16,514 bases of DNA, from the NCBI GenBank assembly GCA_031289835.1, contig JAITOW010000041.1, forward strand, positions 1 to 16,514, read 5' to 3'. How positions within the stretch are numbered: the stretch's first letter is position 1; each line of letters starts with the position of its first letter. The stretch is from Puniceicoccales bacterium. GTDB taxonomy: Bacteria > Verrucomicrobiota > Verrucomicrobiia > Opitutales > JAIRKQ01. Below the pieces are notes generated by a model, which was not told where the DNA came from, did no database searches, and saw nothing but the letters and a program-made list of their open reading frames with translations. Below are positions 1-7,343 of this stretch, piece after piece. The translations under genes were made by a program, and so were the position numbers.

Positions 1-33
1 AAAAAAATAGGCTTATAATTTTCCGCATTATGT

Positions 34-39
34 TATAAT
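34..39 (+). promoter_or_regulatory. possible -10 box (TATAAT)
   Basis: A perfect TATAAT lies at 34-39, and a second TATAAT lies at 14-19. No good -35 hexamer stands 16-18 bases upstream of either. If used, transcription would run rightward into the hairpin-rich stretch at 150-265. Any 20 bases of AT-rich DNA can show such a box by chance, so this is weak. Confidence 0.25.
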
Positions 40-149
40 GGAGCACATTAACTGAAGGCAGATTATTTCATATGAAAGCGAAAGTTTCAAAAATGCCTGA
101 AAAGGGAAAAAGCAACAAAATTTCATTTTTTTGCAATCCCATGGAAAGA

Positions 150-265
150 TACATGGCCCCAAAATAAGTTTGGGCTCCGCAATTAAAGGCCGTGGTTCAA
201 AATATCAGGTAAGGTTTCCGAACAAACCCTTCTCGGTGCCACGGCTTAGGTTTAGCCCACCGGGC
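150..265. other. hairpin-rich non-coding stretch, possible structured RNA
   Basis: Bases 1-363 hold no gene I can defend. Within them, three stems follow one another: GCCCCAAA (156-163) with TTTGGGC (169-175), one bulged C; GCCGTGG (189-195) with CCACGGC (239-245), enclosing AAGGTTT (211-217) with AAACCCTT (224-231); and GCCC (255-258) with GGGC (262-265). The stretch is richer in G+C than its surroundings. The strand is unclear, because inverted repeats fold on either. I recognised no known family: it lacks the conserved RNase P core, and I could not match 6S RNA or a riboswitch. On the minus strand it lies directly downstream of the gspF-like gene, so it could also be a 3' UTR structure. 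Confidence 0.3.
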
Positions 266-363
266 AAGGCTCCTTCGAACTTCCACGGAATCAATCACTT
301 GGAAAGAAAGAGTGAGCGGCGAATGAAAAAATACCATTATTTTCTTGACTTCCATAGGATAAA

Positions 364-1584
364 TTAGCGTACAAGTTTCGCGCTGAAGTTTAAAACAGTC
401 GAAACGATGCTTAAAGCCAAAATTGCAACAATTACAAAAGCGAGCAATAGTGCTGCAGAAGATGTAATCGTGATTGATTTTTTCAAAAAATCGTTCAATT
501 GAACGTCGTACGTCGCCGCGAGAGAAGCGAAATGTGAGGCCACATCGCCAGTTTTTTCCCCAACTGCGATAATATCCGTCGCGGATCCGTCGAAAATTTC
601 ACAGGTTTTAAAAGCCGATGCGAGTGTTGTTCCATCCAAAATTGCGTCGCGCGCCTTGGTGTAATTTTTTTTAAAATATGAATTGGAAATTGAGTTGGAA
701 ACCATGTCAATTGCCTCGGAAGCAGCCACACCACCGGATAGCAAGCTCGCCAACATGCTAGCAATGCGAACACGCATGGACAGCGTATAAAGGTACCCCA
801 AAGCGGGGATTTTCAAAAAAAATCTATCAAAAATCAATCTATATTTGGCAAAACGATATAAATATCGGCAAAACACGCCCGCCATCGCAGCAAGTAGCAG
901 GAAAACCGGGAAATAATTCGCTAAAAATCGCGAACAACTAATTAAAATGCGTGCCGTCACTGGCAATTGGCCGCCGAAATTACGCAGCATTCCATCCATT
1001 CTTGGCATCAAGTAAAATAGGAAAAGCAAAATCACCAAAAACGCCACACAGCATATGAAAAGTGGGTAACTCAGCCCCGCGATAAGTCGTTTTTTGGTTT
1101 CAATTTTTCGCCGCAACAAGGCAATAACATTATCCAGTGATTGTAAAAATTTTCCCGCCAATTCTCCCAACTCCAATATGCTTAACATACTGTTATCAAA
1201 GAAGTTGCAACATTTCTTAAGCGATTGCGCAAAACCGTCGCCATCCCTCAAATTTTCCAAAATTCGAAAACTTAGGGAACGCTCTTTCCCTTGGGACGTA
1301 TTTTTAGCCATTGACTCAAGGGCATCCGACAACATTAATCCGCCGCGGTATAAATGGGCCAGCTTTTCTAAAAAATGGCCCATTTCAGCGTCCGAAAATT
1401 TCACAAAGTTGCCATGTTTACGAAACCCTAACCTAAGCGGCCCCTTGGCAGACGCTTCACTGAGTCCCAAAATTACGACGTCACTGCCAGTCAACGCCCG
1501 CATCGCTTGCCTGCGCGAATCAGCCTCTATTTCACCGCGGACAACCCGCTTGCCAGCATCCAAACCCCTATATTTAAACTTCAT
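364..1584 (-). CDS. type II secretion / type IV pilus inner-membrane platform protein, GspF/PilC family
   Basis: Inner-membrane platform protein that couples the assembly ATPase to pseudopilin or pilin polymerisation. The 406 residues match the family length. The N-terminus (MKFKYRGLDAGKRVVRGEIE) is typical of GspF/PilC. Two T2SF repeats are visible at about 66-192 and 266-390; each has a GG turn (81-82, 284-285) and a GE..G motif (GELAG 140-144, GEKTG 342-346). Membrane segments lie at about 169-193, 224-243 and 373-397. The frame is open up to a TTG at 1623, but the ATG at 1584 matches the family start. It lies 42 bp behind the phosphoglycerol transferase gene on the same strand, so co-transcription is likely. 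No GspE, GspD or GspG gene is present, so I cannot say whether it serves secretion or pili. The large pilin-like protein at 7344 is a possible client (inference). Confidence 0.9.
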   Translation of the reverse strand: MKFKYRGLDAGKRVVRGEIEADSRRQAMRALTGSDVVILGLSEASAKGPLRLGFRKHGNFVKFSDAEMGHFLEKLAHLYRGGLMLSDALESMAKNTSQGKERSLSFRILENLRDGDGFAQSLKKCCNFFDNSMLSILELGELAGKFLQSLDNVIALLRRKIETKKRLIAGLSYPLFICCVAFLVILLFLFYLMPRMDGMLRNFGGQLPVTARILISCSRFLANYFPVFLLLAAMAGVFCRYLYRFAKYRLIFDRFFLKIPALGYLYTLSMRVRIASMLASLLSGGVAASEAIDMVSNSISNSYFKKNYTKARDAILDGTTLASAFKTCEIFDGSATDIIAVGEKTGDVASHFASLAATYDVQLNDFLKKSITITSSAALLLAFVIVAILALSIVSTVLNFSAKLVR

Positions 1585-1626
1585 GGGTGCGATCGTAACG
1601 GATGACACCCCTTTGGCAAACAATTG

Positions 1627-3576
1627 TTACTCGCAGGTCATTTTGTTCGTGCGCAAACTTCGGCCATATCGCTGCAAAAATGACTTTAAAAATGATTCAA
1701 TAATTTCTCTATCTTCTTCATATTCAAGAGAATGTACCAAATTGTTTTCCAACAAAAAGTCAGTGCGCAGGTAAAATCCAATGGTACCCTTACCGTCAAA
1801 TTGAAGCACATATCCATCCGTTATTATCTGGTACACACCATTTCTGTAGTTCACCGCAAACCGCGGTGCATTTTCCTCAAACAAGCTGTGCCCAAATGAA
1901 AAATACGGCTTATCATACCCAACAAGATCCAAAATTGTCGGCATAATGTCTATTTGTTGAGCCACCAAGTCGCTTTTCCCCTGCAACTCACCGCCGGGAT
2001 CAAAAATCGCAAATGGAATGGAATATCCCCCCAAACTTTTTTGATAATATCGCTCGGTTGCGCAGGAAACATGGTCAGCAACTAGGATAAAAATCGTATC
2101 CCCATACCAGTCAGTTTGTTGCGCAGATTCAAAAAAGCGTCTAAGGGCGAAATCGGAATATGCCGTCACTTCCTGCAGCGGATGCTCCCCCGTCGGAAAA
2201 GTTCCCCTATATTTCTCCGGAAACTTGAAAGGGAAATGCGATGACAATGTAAAAATTACCGCACAAAATGGAGATTTAGTCTCACCTAAAATTTCAGATA
2301 CAAACTGCAACCATTCCTCGTCATGCACACCCCATTCGCCACTAACTCCCGCATGTATCAGCTGCGGATACCGTTCAAAAAAATCGTACTTACAGACATA
2401 TTTTTCGACGCCGGCGTGCGTACGTATGGTATCAAAATTGCACGAATTTTTTTTCCCACCGTAAAAAAATAGTGTGGAGTATCCAAGCTGCCGCACGGCA
2501 TCCGGCAATGCATCCGTTTTATTGCATGAAAATGCACTTGTTATGAACGACGATTCAAACAGCGGAGGCACGCCTATCAGCGTTGATGTCAAGCCATCGA
2601 TTGAGATTGTTCCATTCGCAAATCCGTCAAAATACAAGCTTTTGGCCAGTAATTCATCCAAAAATGGTGTAAATGTGCGCTCCGGACAATCCTTGTATTG
2701 CCGATCCAAAAATCCGATGTTTTGCGCAGTAAAGCTTTCCAAAATCAATATAACTACATTTTTTCCGGCAAATTTTCCATGGAGCGTGCTGAAATTTTTG
2801 GCGGTGTGTATGGGGCTAAACTTTTTGCTCAACTCACCATTGTCGTGGAAGAATTGAAAATTCGGAATATCTGCCTGTCCCGTTGTTTGAATGGTATTTA
2901 GACATGAATTATTGGCGATGAACTGTGTTTTATTAACACCGAGGAAAATTGGCAAGTGCATTGTTTTAAACGGCCTGTCCTGAAAACCCCCGCGGATACC
3001 AAAGACAATCAGGGCCACGGATGTAACAAATACCAGGCAACCCTTTGCACTAAAATTTTTTCCACCATCGCCCAATTTTGGTGTTATTTTAAAGGATATT
3101 CGCCACGTAAAATATAGCAAAACCAGGGCAAACAAAATCAGATGCCAATACAATAAAATGGCGTTCCAATATACGCCAACGCCCTCCGTAAATAATTCCC
3201 CCTGGCCAAAAATTTCCCCGCCCAAGCGACGAAAGGTAAAAGGAAAATACTTAATATCGAAAATGTTCAACAAAATGGCCAGGGAGGAAACCGTGAAAAA
3301 CCACAGGTTTGCCAAAAATATTACGAATCTAACATGTTTAACGGGAAGAAGATATAAAATAATCGTCGGAGAACAAATCAGTGAAATAAGGCACCAATCC
3401 ACGCGCAATCCGATGAAACAAGCGTACAAAACATCACCAATCCCCACATCCGAAAAAAAGTCATAATTGTATGCAAAAAACAGCACTCTGGTCAGTGAGA
3501 AAAGCACAAAAAGTAGAAAAGTTTTGCATAAGAGTAAACCCAAATTACCGCGGAAACAATTTAAACTTTTACTCAT
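1627..3576 (-). CDS. LtaS/MdoB-like phosphoglycerol transferase (sulfatase superfamily), membrane protein
   Basis: Members of this family move glycerol-phosphate head groups from phosphatidylglycerol to cell-envelope glycans or polymers and leave diacylglycerol behind. The 649 residues show the LtaS layout: five N-terminal membrane segments (about 11-36, 44-78, 82-107, 135-158, 180-196), then an extracytoplasmic sulfatase-fold domain. Likely metal and catalytic positions are E280 (ILESF), T323 (NGTIS, the nucleophile position, spaced from E280 much as in LtaS), the EWGVHDE motif at 414-420, H447 (SHFPF) and D501-H502 (ADH). The ATG at 3576 has AAAAGG 5 bases upstream. The gene is divergent from the dgkA homolog, 27 bp apart. 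Lipoteichoic acid is not expected in this phylum, so the acceptor is probably a periplasmic glucan or another glycan (inference). Substrate specificity cannot be read from the sequence. Confidence 0.85.
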   Translation of the reverse strand: MSKSLNCFRGNLGLLLCKTFLLFVLFSLTRVLFFAYNYDFFSDVGIGDVLYACFIGLRVDWCLISLICSPTIILYLLPVKHVRFVIFLANLWFFTVSSLAILLNIFDIKYFPFTFRRLGGEIFGQGELFTEGVGVYWNAILLYWHLILFALVLLYFTWRISFKITPKLGDGGKNFSAKGCLVFVTSVALIVFGIRGGFQDRPFKTMHLPIFLGVNKTQFIANNSCLNTIQTTGQADIPNFQFFHDNGELSKKFSPIHTAKNFSTLHGKFAGKNVVILILESFTAQNIGFLDRQYKDCPERTFTPFLDELLAKSLYFDGFANGTISIDGLTSTLIGVPPLFESSFITSAFSCNKTDALPDAVRQLGYSTLFFYGGKKNSCNFDTIRTHAGVEKYVCKYDFFERYPQLIHAGVSGEWGVHDEEWLQFVSEILGETKSPFCAVIFTLSSHFPFKFPEKYRGTFPTGEHPLQEVTAYSDFALRRFFESAQQTDWYGDTIFILVADHVSCATERYYQKSLGGYSIPFAIFDPGGELQGKSDLVAQQIDIMPTILDLVGYDKPYFSFGHSLFEENAPRFAVNYRNGVYQIITDGYVLQFDGKGTIGFYLRTDFLLENNLVHSLEYEEDREIIESFLKSFLQRYGRSLRTNKMTCE

Positions 3577-3603
3577 TGCCTTTTAAGTATATGTTGGCCA
3601 TCC

Positions 3604-3987
3604 ATGAAAAGAAACAAAAAAATTCTCTTTCTTTTAATCAAGCTGCGACGATACATAATCAATCCACTGAGTTATTCCCTAAGCGGCATGAACTTTATGC
3701 GCCACGAACGGCCATTTCAAACGGAATTTCTATGTGGGGTTGTTATCTGGCCAATTTGCTTTCTAATTTTCGGCTGGGGGTGGAAATTGCTGATTCTAAC
3801 GGTTGATTTTTTCGTGCTGCTCCTTGCGGAGTGCTTAAATACTGCCATCGAAGCCGCCGTTGACCTAATGATTGACAAAAAACGTCACAGGCTAGCCAAG
3901 AAGGCAAAAGACACGGCCAGTGCCGCCGTTCACATTGCGCTCTGGAATATAATAATTTCAGCGCTTTTCATCCTAACTTTCAAATAA
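3604..3987 (+). CDS. dgkA: diacylglycerol kinase, prokaryotic DgkA family
   Basis: Small integral membrane kinase that turns diacylglycerol plus ATP into phosphatidic acid. The 127 residues fit the DgkA family. The signature lies at about 76-87 (AECLNTAIEAAVD): E76, N79, E83 and D87 match E. coli E69, N72, E76 and D80. K102-D103 (KAKDTASAAV) matches the conserved KD pair, and E35 and E41 lie in the surface-helix region. Hydrophobic segments occur at about 42-59, 61-78 and 107-125. The ATG at 3604 lacks a clear Shine-Dalgarno sequence. The gap to the divergent transferase gene (27 bp) cannot hold two full promoters, so promoters must reach into coding sequence. dnaX follows after 38 bp on the same strand, so dgkA may begin the cluster. 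An undecaprenol-kinase role, as in Gram-positive relatives, cannot be excluded. Confidence 0.9.
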   Translation: MKRNKKILFLLIKLRRYIINPLSYSLSGMNFMRHERPFQTEFLCGVVIWPICFLIFGWGWKLLILTVDFFVLLLAECLNTAIEAAVDLMIDKKRHRLAKKAKDTASAAVHIALWNIIISALFILTFK

Positions 3988-4025
3988 CTGCTTTACTTCA
4001 AATGCTTAGCTTTTAGAGTTTTCCC

Positions 4026-5234
4026 ATGGCAGAGAATGATCGCGAATATCGTGTGATCGCGCGCAGGTGGCGGCCGAAGACTTTCGATGAGTTAGTGGGC
4101 CAGGATCACATAGTCCGCACGCTCAAGAACGCGATCAATGCGGGAAAGATAGCGCATGCCTACCTGTTTGTCGGCCCGCACGGTACGGGGAAAACCACTA
4201 TGGCGCGTTTATTGGCCACAGCCCTAAACGTTGAAAATGGCCCTTCGGCTTCCTTCGACACCAACGGGGAGATTGCGACGGAGATTGCCAATGGAAGTTG
4301 CTTGGACGTCATTGAAATAGATGGGGCTTCGAACAACTCCGTTGATCAGATTCGAAATTTGCGCGAGGAATGCCAGTACACGCCCGTCAAATGTCTCTAC
4401 AAAATATACATTATCGACGAAGTGCACATGCTGTCGAATGCCGCTTTTAATGCACTTTTGAAGACACTCGAAGAGCCTCCCGTGCACGTTAAATTCATAT
4501 TTGCAACGACGGAAGCGACCAAGGTTTTGCCAACCGTAACATCCCGGTGCCAACGGTTCTCATTTCGCCCGGTTAATGATGTAACTTTGTGCCAAAAACT
4601 GCGCGAAATTGCCGATCACGAGGGCATAAAAGTCTCGGATGAGGCGCTAAAATTGATCGTCAGATTGGCAAACGGAGGTGTGCGCGATGCCCAGTCCATA
4701 CTCGATCAGATGGCTGCTTTTTGCGCCAACAAAATTGAAGAGGTGAATATTTTATCCGCCTACGGTCTTGCCGCCGATGCCAAACTTGACGAAATAATCA
4801 GCGCCATGCGAAGTGGAAATTACGAAAAAATTCTCTCCCTGTCCGACGAAGTTGTTAGCTCAAATTGCGATTTATATCGCGTGCTGTGTGATCTGGAAAC
4901 CAGGTTGCATGCGCAACTATCACGTTTATTATCAACGAGTAGCGAAAATTTTCCCGAGCGCGAAATAAGAATCTTAGAAGCAATACACCGTTCAAAGGAT
5001 GACACAAAGTCCGGGTTTGATGAACGAACAAATTTTGAATCCATACTTTTGCATGCAACGGAACAATCGCAGACCCGAGCCATTGATTACATTCTCCAAA
5101 TTTTGCGCAAACAAAGTTCGCAATTTCCTGATATTCAAGAAAATACAGCAACATCCAGTCGATTACCAAAATCCACTCAAGATTTGTTGCGGGAAAATTT
5201 TCATGCCAAGATACGGGTACTGAAAGGTGAGTGA
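4026..5234 (+). CDS. dnaX: DNA polymerase III clamp-loader subunit gamma/tau (short form)
   Basis: ATPase subunit of the complex that loads the sliding clamp on DNA. Visible parts are Walker A GPHGTGKT (50-57), Walker B IIDEVH (129-134), the EIDGASNN segment (97-104) and the SRC motif with its arginine finger (173-175). The collar domain should occupy about 230-360. At 402 residues the protein ends just after that domain, so the tau-specific regions that bind helicase and polymerase are absent. The zinc module between about 68 and 92 is altered: the positions that usually carry four cysteines read VENGPSASFDTNGEI, and only one cysteine (C92) is nearby. No Shine-Dalgarno is seen before the ATG at 4026. 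The stop overlaps the next gene by 8 bases. Confidence 0.95.
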   Translation: MAENDREYRVIARRWRPKTFDELVGQDHIVRTLKNAINAGKIAHAYLFVGPHGTGKTTMARLLATALNVENGPSASFDTNGEIATEIANGSCLDVIEIDGASNNSVDQIRNLREECQYTPVKCLYKIYIIDEVHMLSNAAFNALLKTLEEPPVHVKFIFATTEATKVLPTVTSRCQRFSFRPVNDVTLCQKLREIADHEGIKVSDEALKLIVRLANGGVRDAQSILDQMAAFCANKIEEVNILSAYGLAADAKLDEIISAMRSGNYEKILSLSDEVVSSNCDLYRVLCDLETRLHAQLSRLLSTSSENFPEREIRILEAIHRSKDDTKSGFDERTNFESILLHATEQSQTRAIDYILQILRKQSSQFPDIQENTATSSRLPKSTQDLLRENFHAKIRVLKGE

Positions 5235-6150
5235 AAAGTCTCTACCCAGTGAGTTGCGAAATTCGATCGATGCTTTTTTGGTCAGCGTTAGTCTTGAGCG
5301 CGGGTATAGCGACAACACGGCCAGCAGCTACGAAACGGACCTTTTGCAACTGGCTGAATTTTTGCACCGGAAATACCACGTGCCCAGTTGGAAAAATGTC
5401 GTCCTGGATAACTTGCGCGGCTGGCTGGAAAATCTCTCCCGAAACAATCTCTCCAGCGCAACAATCTCGCGCAAAATATCGACGATCAGATCATTTTTCA
5501 AGTTCTGCAAACAAGTCAACGTTATCTCGGAAAACATCGCACCTTTTTTGAAGCGACCGCATTATTACAGAACTTTGCCGGATTCTCTTTCACTAAGTGA
5601 GATTGAAAGTCTGTTAAACGCGCCCGACGTTACAAACCCCTTGGGAATCCGCGACGCTGCCATGCTCGAGCTCATGTACAGCAGCGGGTTGCGCGTTTCC
5701 GAGCTATGTGATTTGCTGATCCAGGCCATCGATTTGGAAAATAAATTTGTGCGCGTGTATGGAAAGGGCAGCAAGGAACGAACAGTTCCCATAGGCAAAG
5801 CTGGCATTGAAAAACTTAGCTGGTATTTGTCTCTTGCACGCCCACAACTTATTTCACATTCCACTGGCAGCCAACTATTTATAACCATAAGAGGTCGAGC
5901 AATTTCACGAAAAACTTTTTGGTTACACCTCAAACAATACGCGCAACTGGCAGGGATTGCAAAAAATGTAAAACCACACTCTTTGCGCCATTCCTTTGCC
6001 ACACATATGTTGGAAAATGGGGCTGACATGCGTGCGATACAAGAAATGCTCGGGCACGCTAACATTTCTACGACACAAATTTATACGGCCGTCGATAAGC
6101 AGCGTCTAATCAGCGGACATCGACAATTTCATCCGCGCGATACACTATGA
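5227..6150 (+). CDS. xerD: tyrosine recombinase XerC/XerD
   Basis: Site-specific recombinase that resolves chromosome dimers at the dif site with its partner. The 307 residues fit the family. An N-terminal SAM-like core-binding domain lies at about 9-100 (SLERGYSDNTASSYETDL), and the catalytic domain at about 120-300. All catalytic residues are present: R156 (SSGLRVSEL), K180 (GKGSKERTVP), H251 and R254 (HSLRHSFATH), H277 (LGHANISTTQ) and nucleophile Y286 (QIYT). The C-terminal tail (GHRQFHPRDTL) and the KRPHYYRTLPDSLS segment look more like XerD than XerC, but the symbol is tentative. The start is GTG at 5227, inside AAAGGTGAGTG, overlapping the dnaX stop by 8 bases, which suggests coupled translation. 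No dif-like site was recognised, and nothing suggests a phage integrase. Confidence 0.92.
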   Translation: MSEKSLPSELRNSIDAFLVSVSLERGYSDNTASSYETDLLQLAEFLHRKYHVPSWKNVVLDNLRGWLENLSRNNLSSATISRKISTIRSFFKFCKQVNVISENIAPFLKRPHYYRTLPDSLSLSEIESLLNAPDVTNPLGIRDAAMLELMYSSGLRVSELCDLLIQAIDLENKFVRVYGKGSKERTVPIGKAGIEKLSWYLSLARPQLISHSTGSQLFITIRGRAISRKTFWLHLKQYAQLAGIAKNVKPHSLRHSFATHMLENGADMRAIQEMLGHANISTTQIYTAVDKQRLISGHRQFHPRDTL

Positions 6151-7304
6151 AAGAAAACAAATTTAAAAAACTTTTCGAAAAACTTAACTCCTTGGATACG
6201 AGAGAATTACACACATTAATTCAGCGATTATATCACGAACAAGAAGCCTATCACAAGGTTTTCAATTTGGTAAATGATGGCATTCTCATTCTCACAAATT
6301 CCTGTACAATCGAATATGGCAACCACGCCGCAAACGAAATTTTTGGACTTCTCGACCAGCAGCATTCTTTGGAGCAATATGTTCCGGAATTATCTTTCTT
6401 GAAACAATTTCTTCAAAAATGTGAAGCTAATATCCCATTTGCAATCAAAGAGTTAGAAATAAAGTATCCGCAAAAAAAAACTCTTAGCATAGGCGGTGTT
6501 CATCTCGTCGCTGAACACAAAAGCGATTTTTTCATTCTAGTGATCCGTGACGTAACGGCAACAAATAATTTAATCGAACAACAGGTGGAAAGTGAGCGAT
6601 TTTCAACGATTAATTTACTGGCAAGTGGCGTGGCACATGAGTTGGGTAATCCATTGAATGCCATGGCGTTACGATTGCAATTGATGCAAAAACAAACTGG
6701 GTATATTGCCCCGTCCGAGGAGCGCGAACAACTGCAAAAATCCATCTATGTTTGCAGGGAAGAGATTGATCGTTTGGATGGAATTATCAAAAATTTTCTA
6801 CAGGCAATTCGTCCTCAAAAGTTGATTTTGCTACCGACAAACATCGAAATTGTCATAGATCGCATGCTAGATGTTTTGTCGCCGGAGTTAGCAAACGGCC
6901 ACATTACGGTGAGCAAAAACTTCCCCGCTTTGCCCCCAATTTTAGCCGATGAGAAACAACTGGAACAGGCATTTTTCAACATCATAAAAAATGCCATGGA
7001 AGCATTGCCAAATCGCGGTAACATTTTTATTGGCAGCAAGTTAAGCGCAACTCAACTCATATTGGAATTCGTTGACAACGGATCCGGAATCACCGAAGAA
7101 AACATGCTTAAAATTGCAAATCCTTATTTTTCCACCAAAAAGAATGGCAATGGGCTTGGACTTATGATCGTCGAACGCATTTTACGCGAACACAATGCCG
7201 TTTTAGTCATACAAAGCCAACCCGGATTAGGGACCAAAATCACGGTAACGTTCCCCATTAAAGACCCTTCCCTACCATTGTTTGACATTAAATTAACAAA
7301 ATAG
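6147..7304 (+). CDS. soluble PAS-containing sensor histidine kinase, NtrB-like
   Basis: Two-component sensor kinase of 385 residues without membrane segment or signal peptide, so it should sense a cytoplasmic cue. After a helical N-terminus, a PAS-like domain spans about 34-140 (VNDGILILTNSCTIEYGNHA). HisKA follows with the phospho-accepting H164 in GVAHELGNPLNAM. The ATPase domain has the N box (IIKNAMEA, N282), G1 (DNGSGI, 310-315), an F box (PYFSTKK) and G2 (NGNGLGL, 333-339). The H box and overall layout resemble NtrB/ZraS/AtoS-type kinases, which usually pair with sigma-54 activators. The ATG overlaps the xer stop (ATGA), and there is no clear Shine-Dalgarno, so translation is probably coupled. 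No response regulator with a working receiver lies in the window, so the kinase is an orphan here. Its signal is unknown. Confidence 0.93.
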   Translation: MKENKFKKLFEKLNSLDTRELHTLIQRLYHEQEAYHKVFNLVNDGILILTNSCTIEYGNHAANEIFGLLDQQHSLEQYVPELSFLKQFLQKCEANIPFAIKELEIKYPQKKTLSIGGVHLVAEHKSDFFILVIRDVTATNNLIEQQVESERFSTINLLASGVAHELGNPLNAMALRLQLMQKQTGYIAPSEEREQLQKSIYVCREEIDRLDGIIKNFLQAIRPQKLILLPTNIEIVIDRMLDVLSPELANGHITVSKNFPALPPILADEKQLEQAFFNIIKNAMEALPNRGNIFIGSKLSATQLILEFVDNGSGITEENMLKIANPYFSTKKNGNGLGLMIVERILREHNAVLVIQSQPGLGTKITVTFPIKDPSLPLFDIKLTK

Positions 7305-7305
7305 C

Positions 7306-7333
7306 TAGACAAATGTTCAAATATATATATAAT
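7306..7333 (+). promoter_or_regulatory. promoter of the large pilin-like gene
   Basis: TAGACA (7306-7311), a 16-base spacer and a perfect TATAAT (7328-7333) form a good sigma-70-type promoter just after the histidine kinase stop. Transcription would be expected to begin near 7340, while the ATG is at 7344, so the mRNA would be nearly leaderless. There is no Shine-Dalgarno before this ATG, which agrees with that. Confidence 0.6.
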
Positions 7334-7343
7334 CTTCCGCAAC

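Noticed and set aside
72..167. Plus-strand 31-codon frame starting with ATG
   Set aside because: No properly spaced Shine-Dalgarno, low-complexity Lys-rich product and no recognisable similarity.
150..265. RNase P RNA, 6S RNA or a riboswitch
   Set aside because: The conserved RNase P core (GAGGAAAGUC) is absent, no 6S-like closing stem was found, and no cobalamin, TPP or SAM box pattern fits.
131..367. Plus-strand frame of 78 codons at the left end
   Set aside because: It begins with TTG without a ribosome-binding site, runs through the hairpin region, and its translation has no recognisable family or domain pattern.
5227..6150. Integrase of a prophage or island
   Set aside because: The protein has standard XerC/D length and motifs, is embedded between housekeeping genes, and there are no att-like repeats or phage genes.
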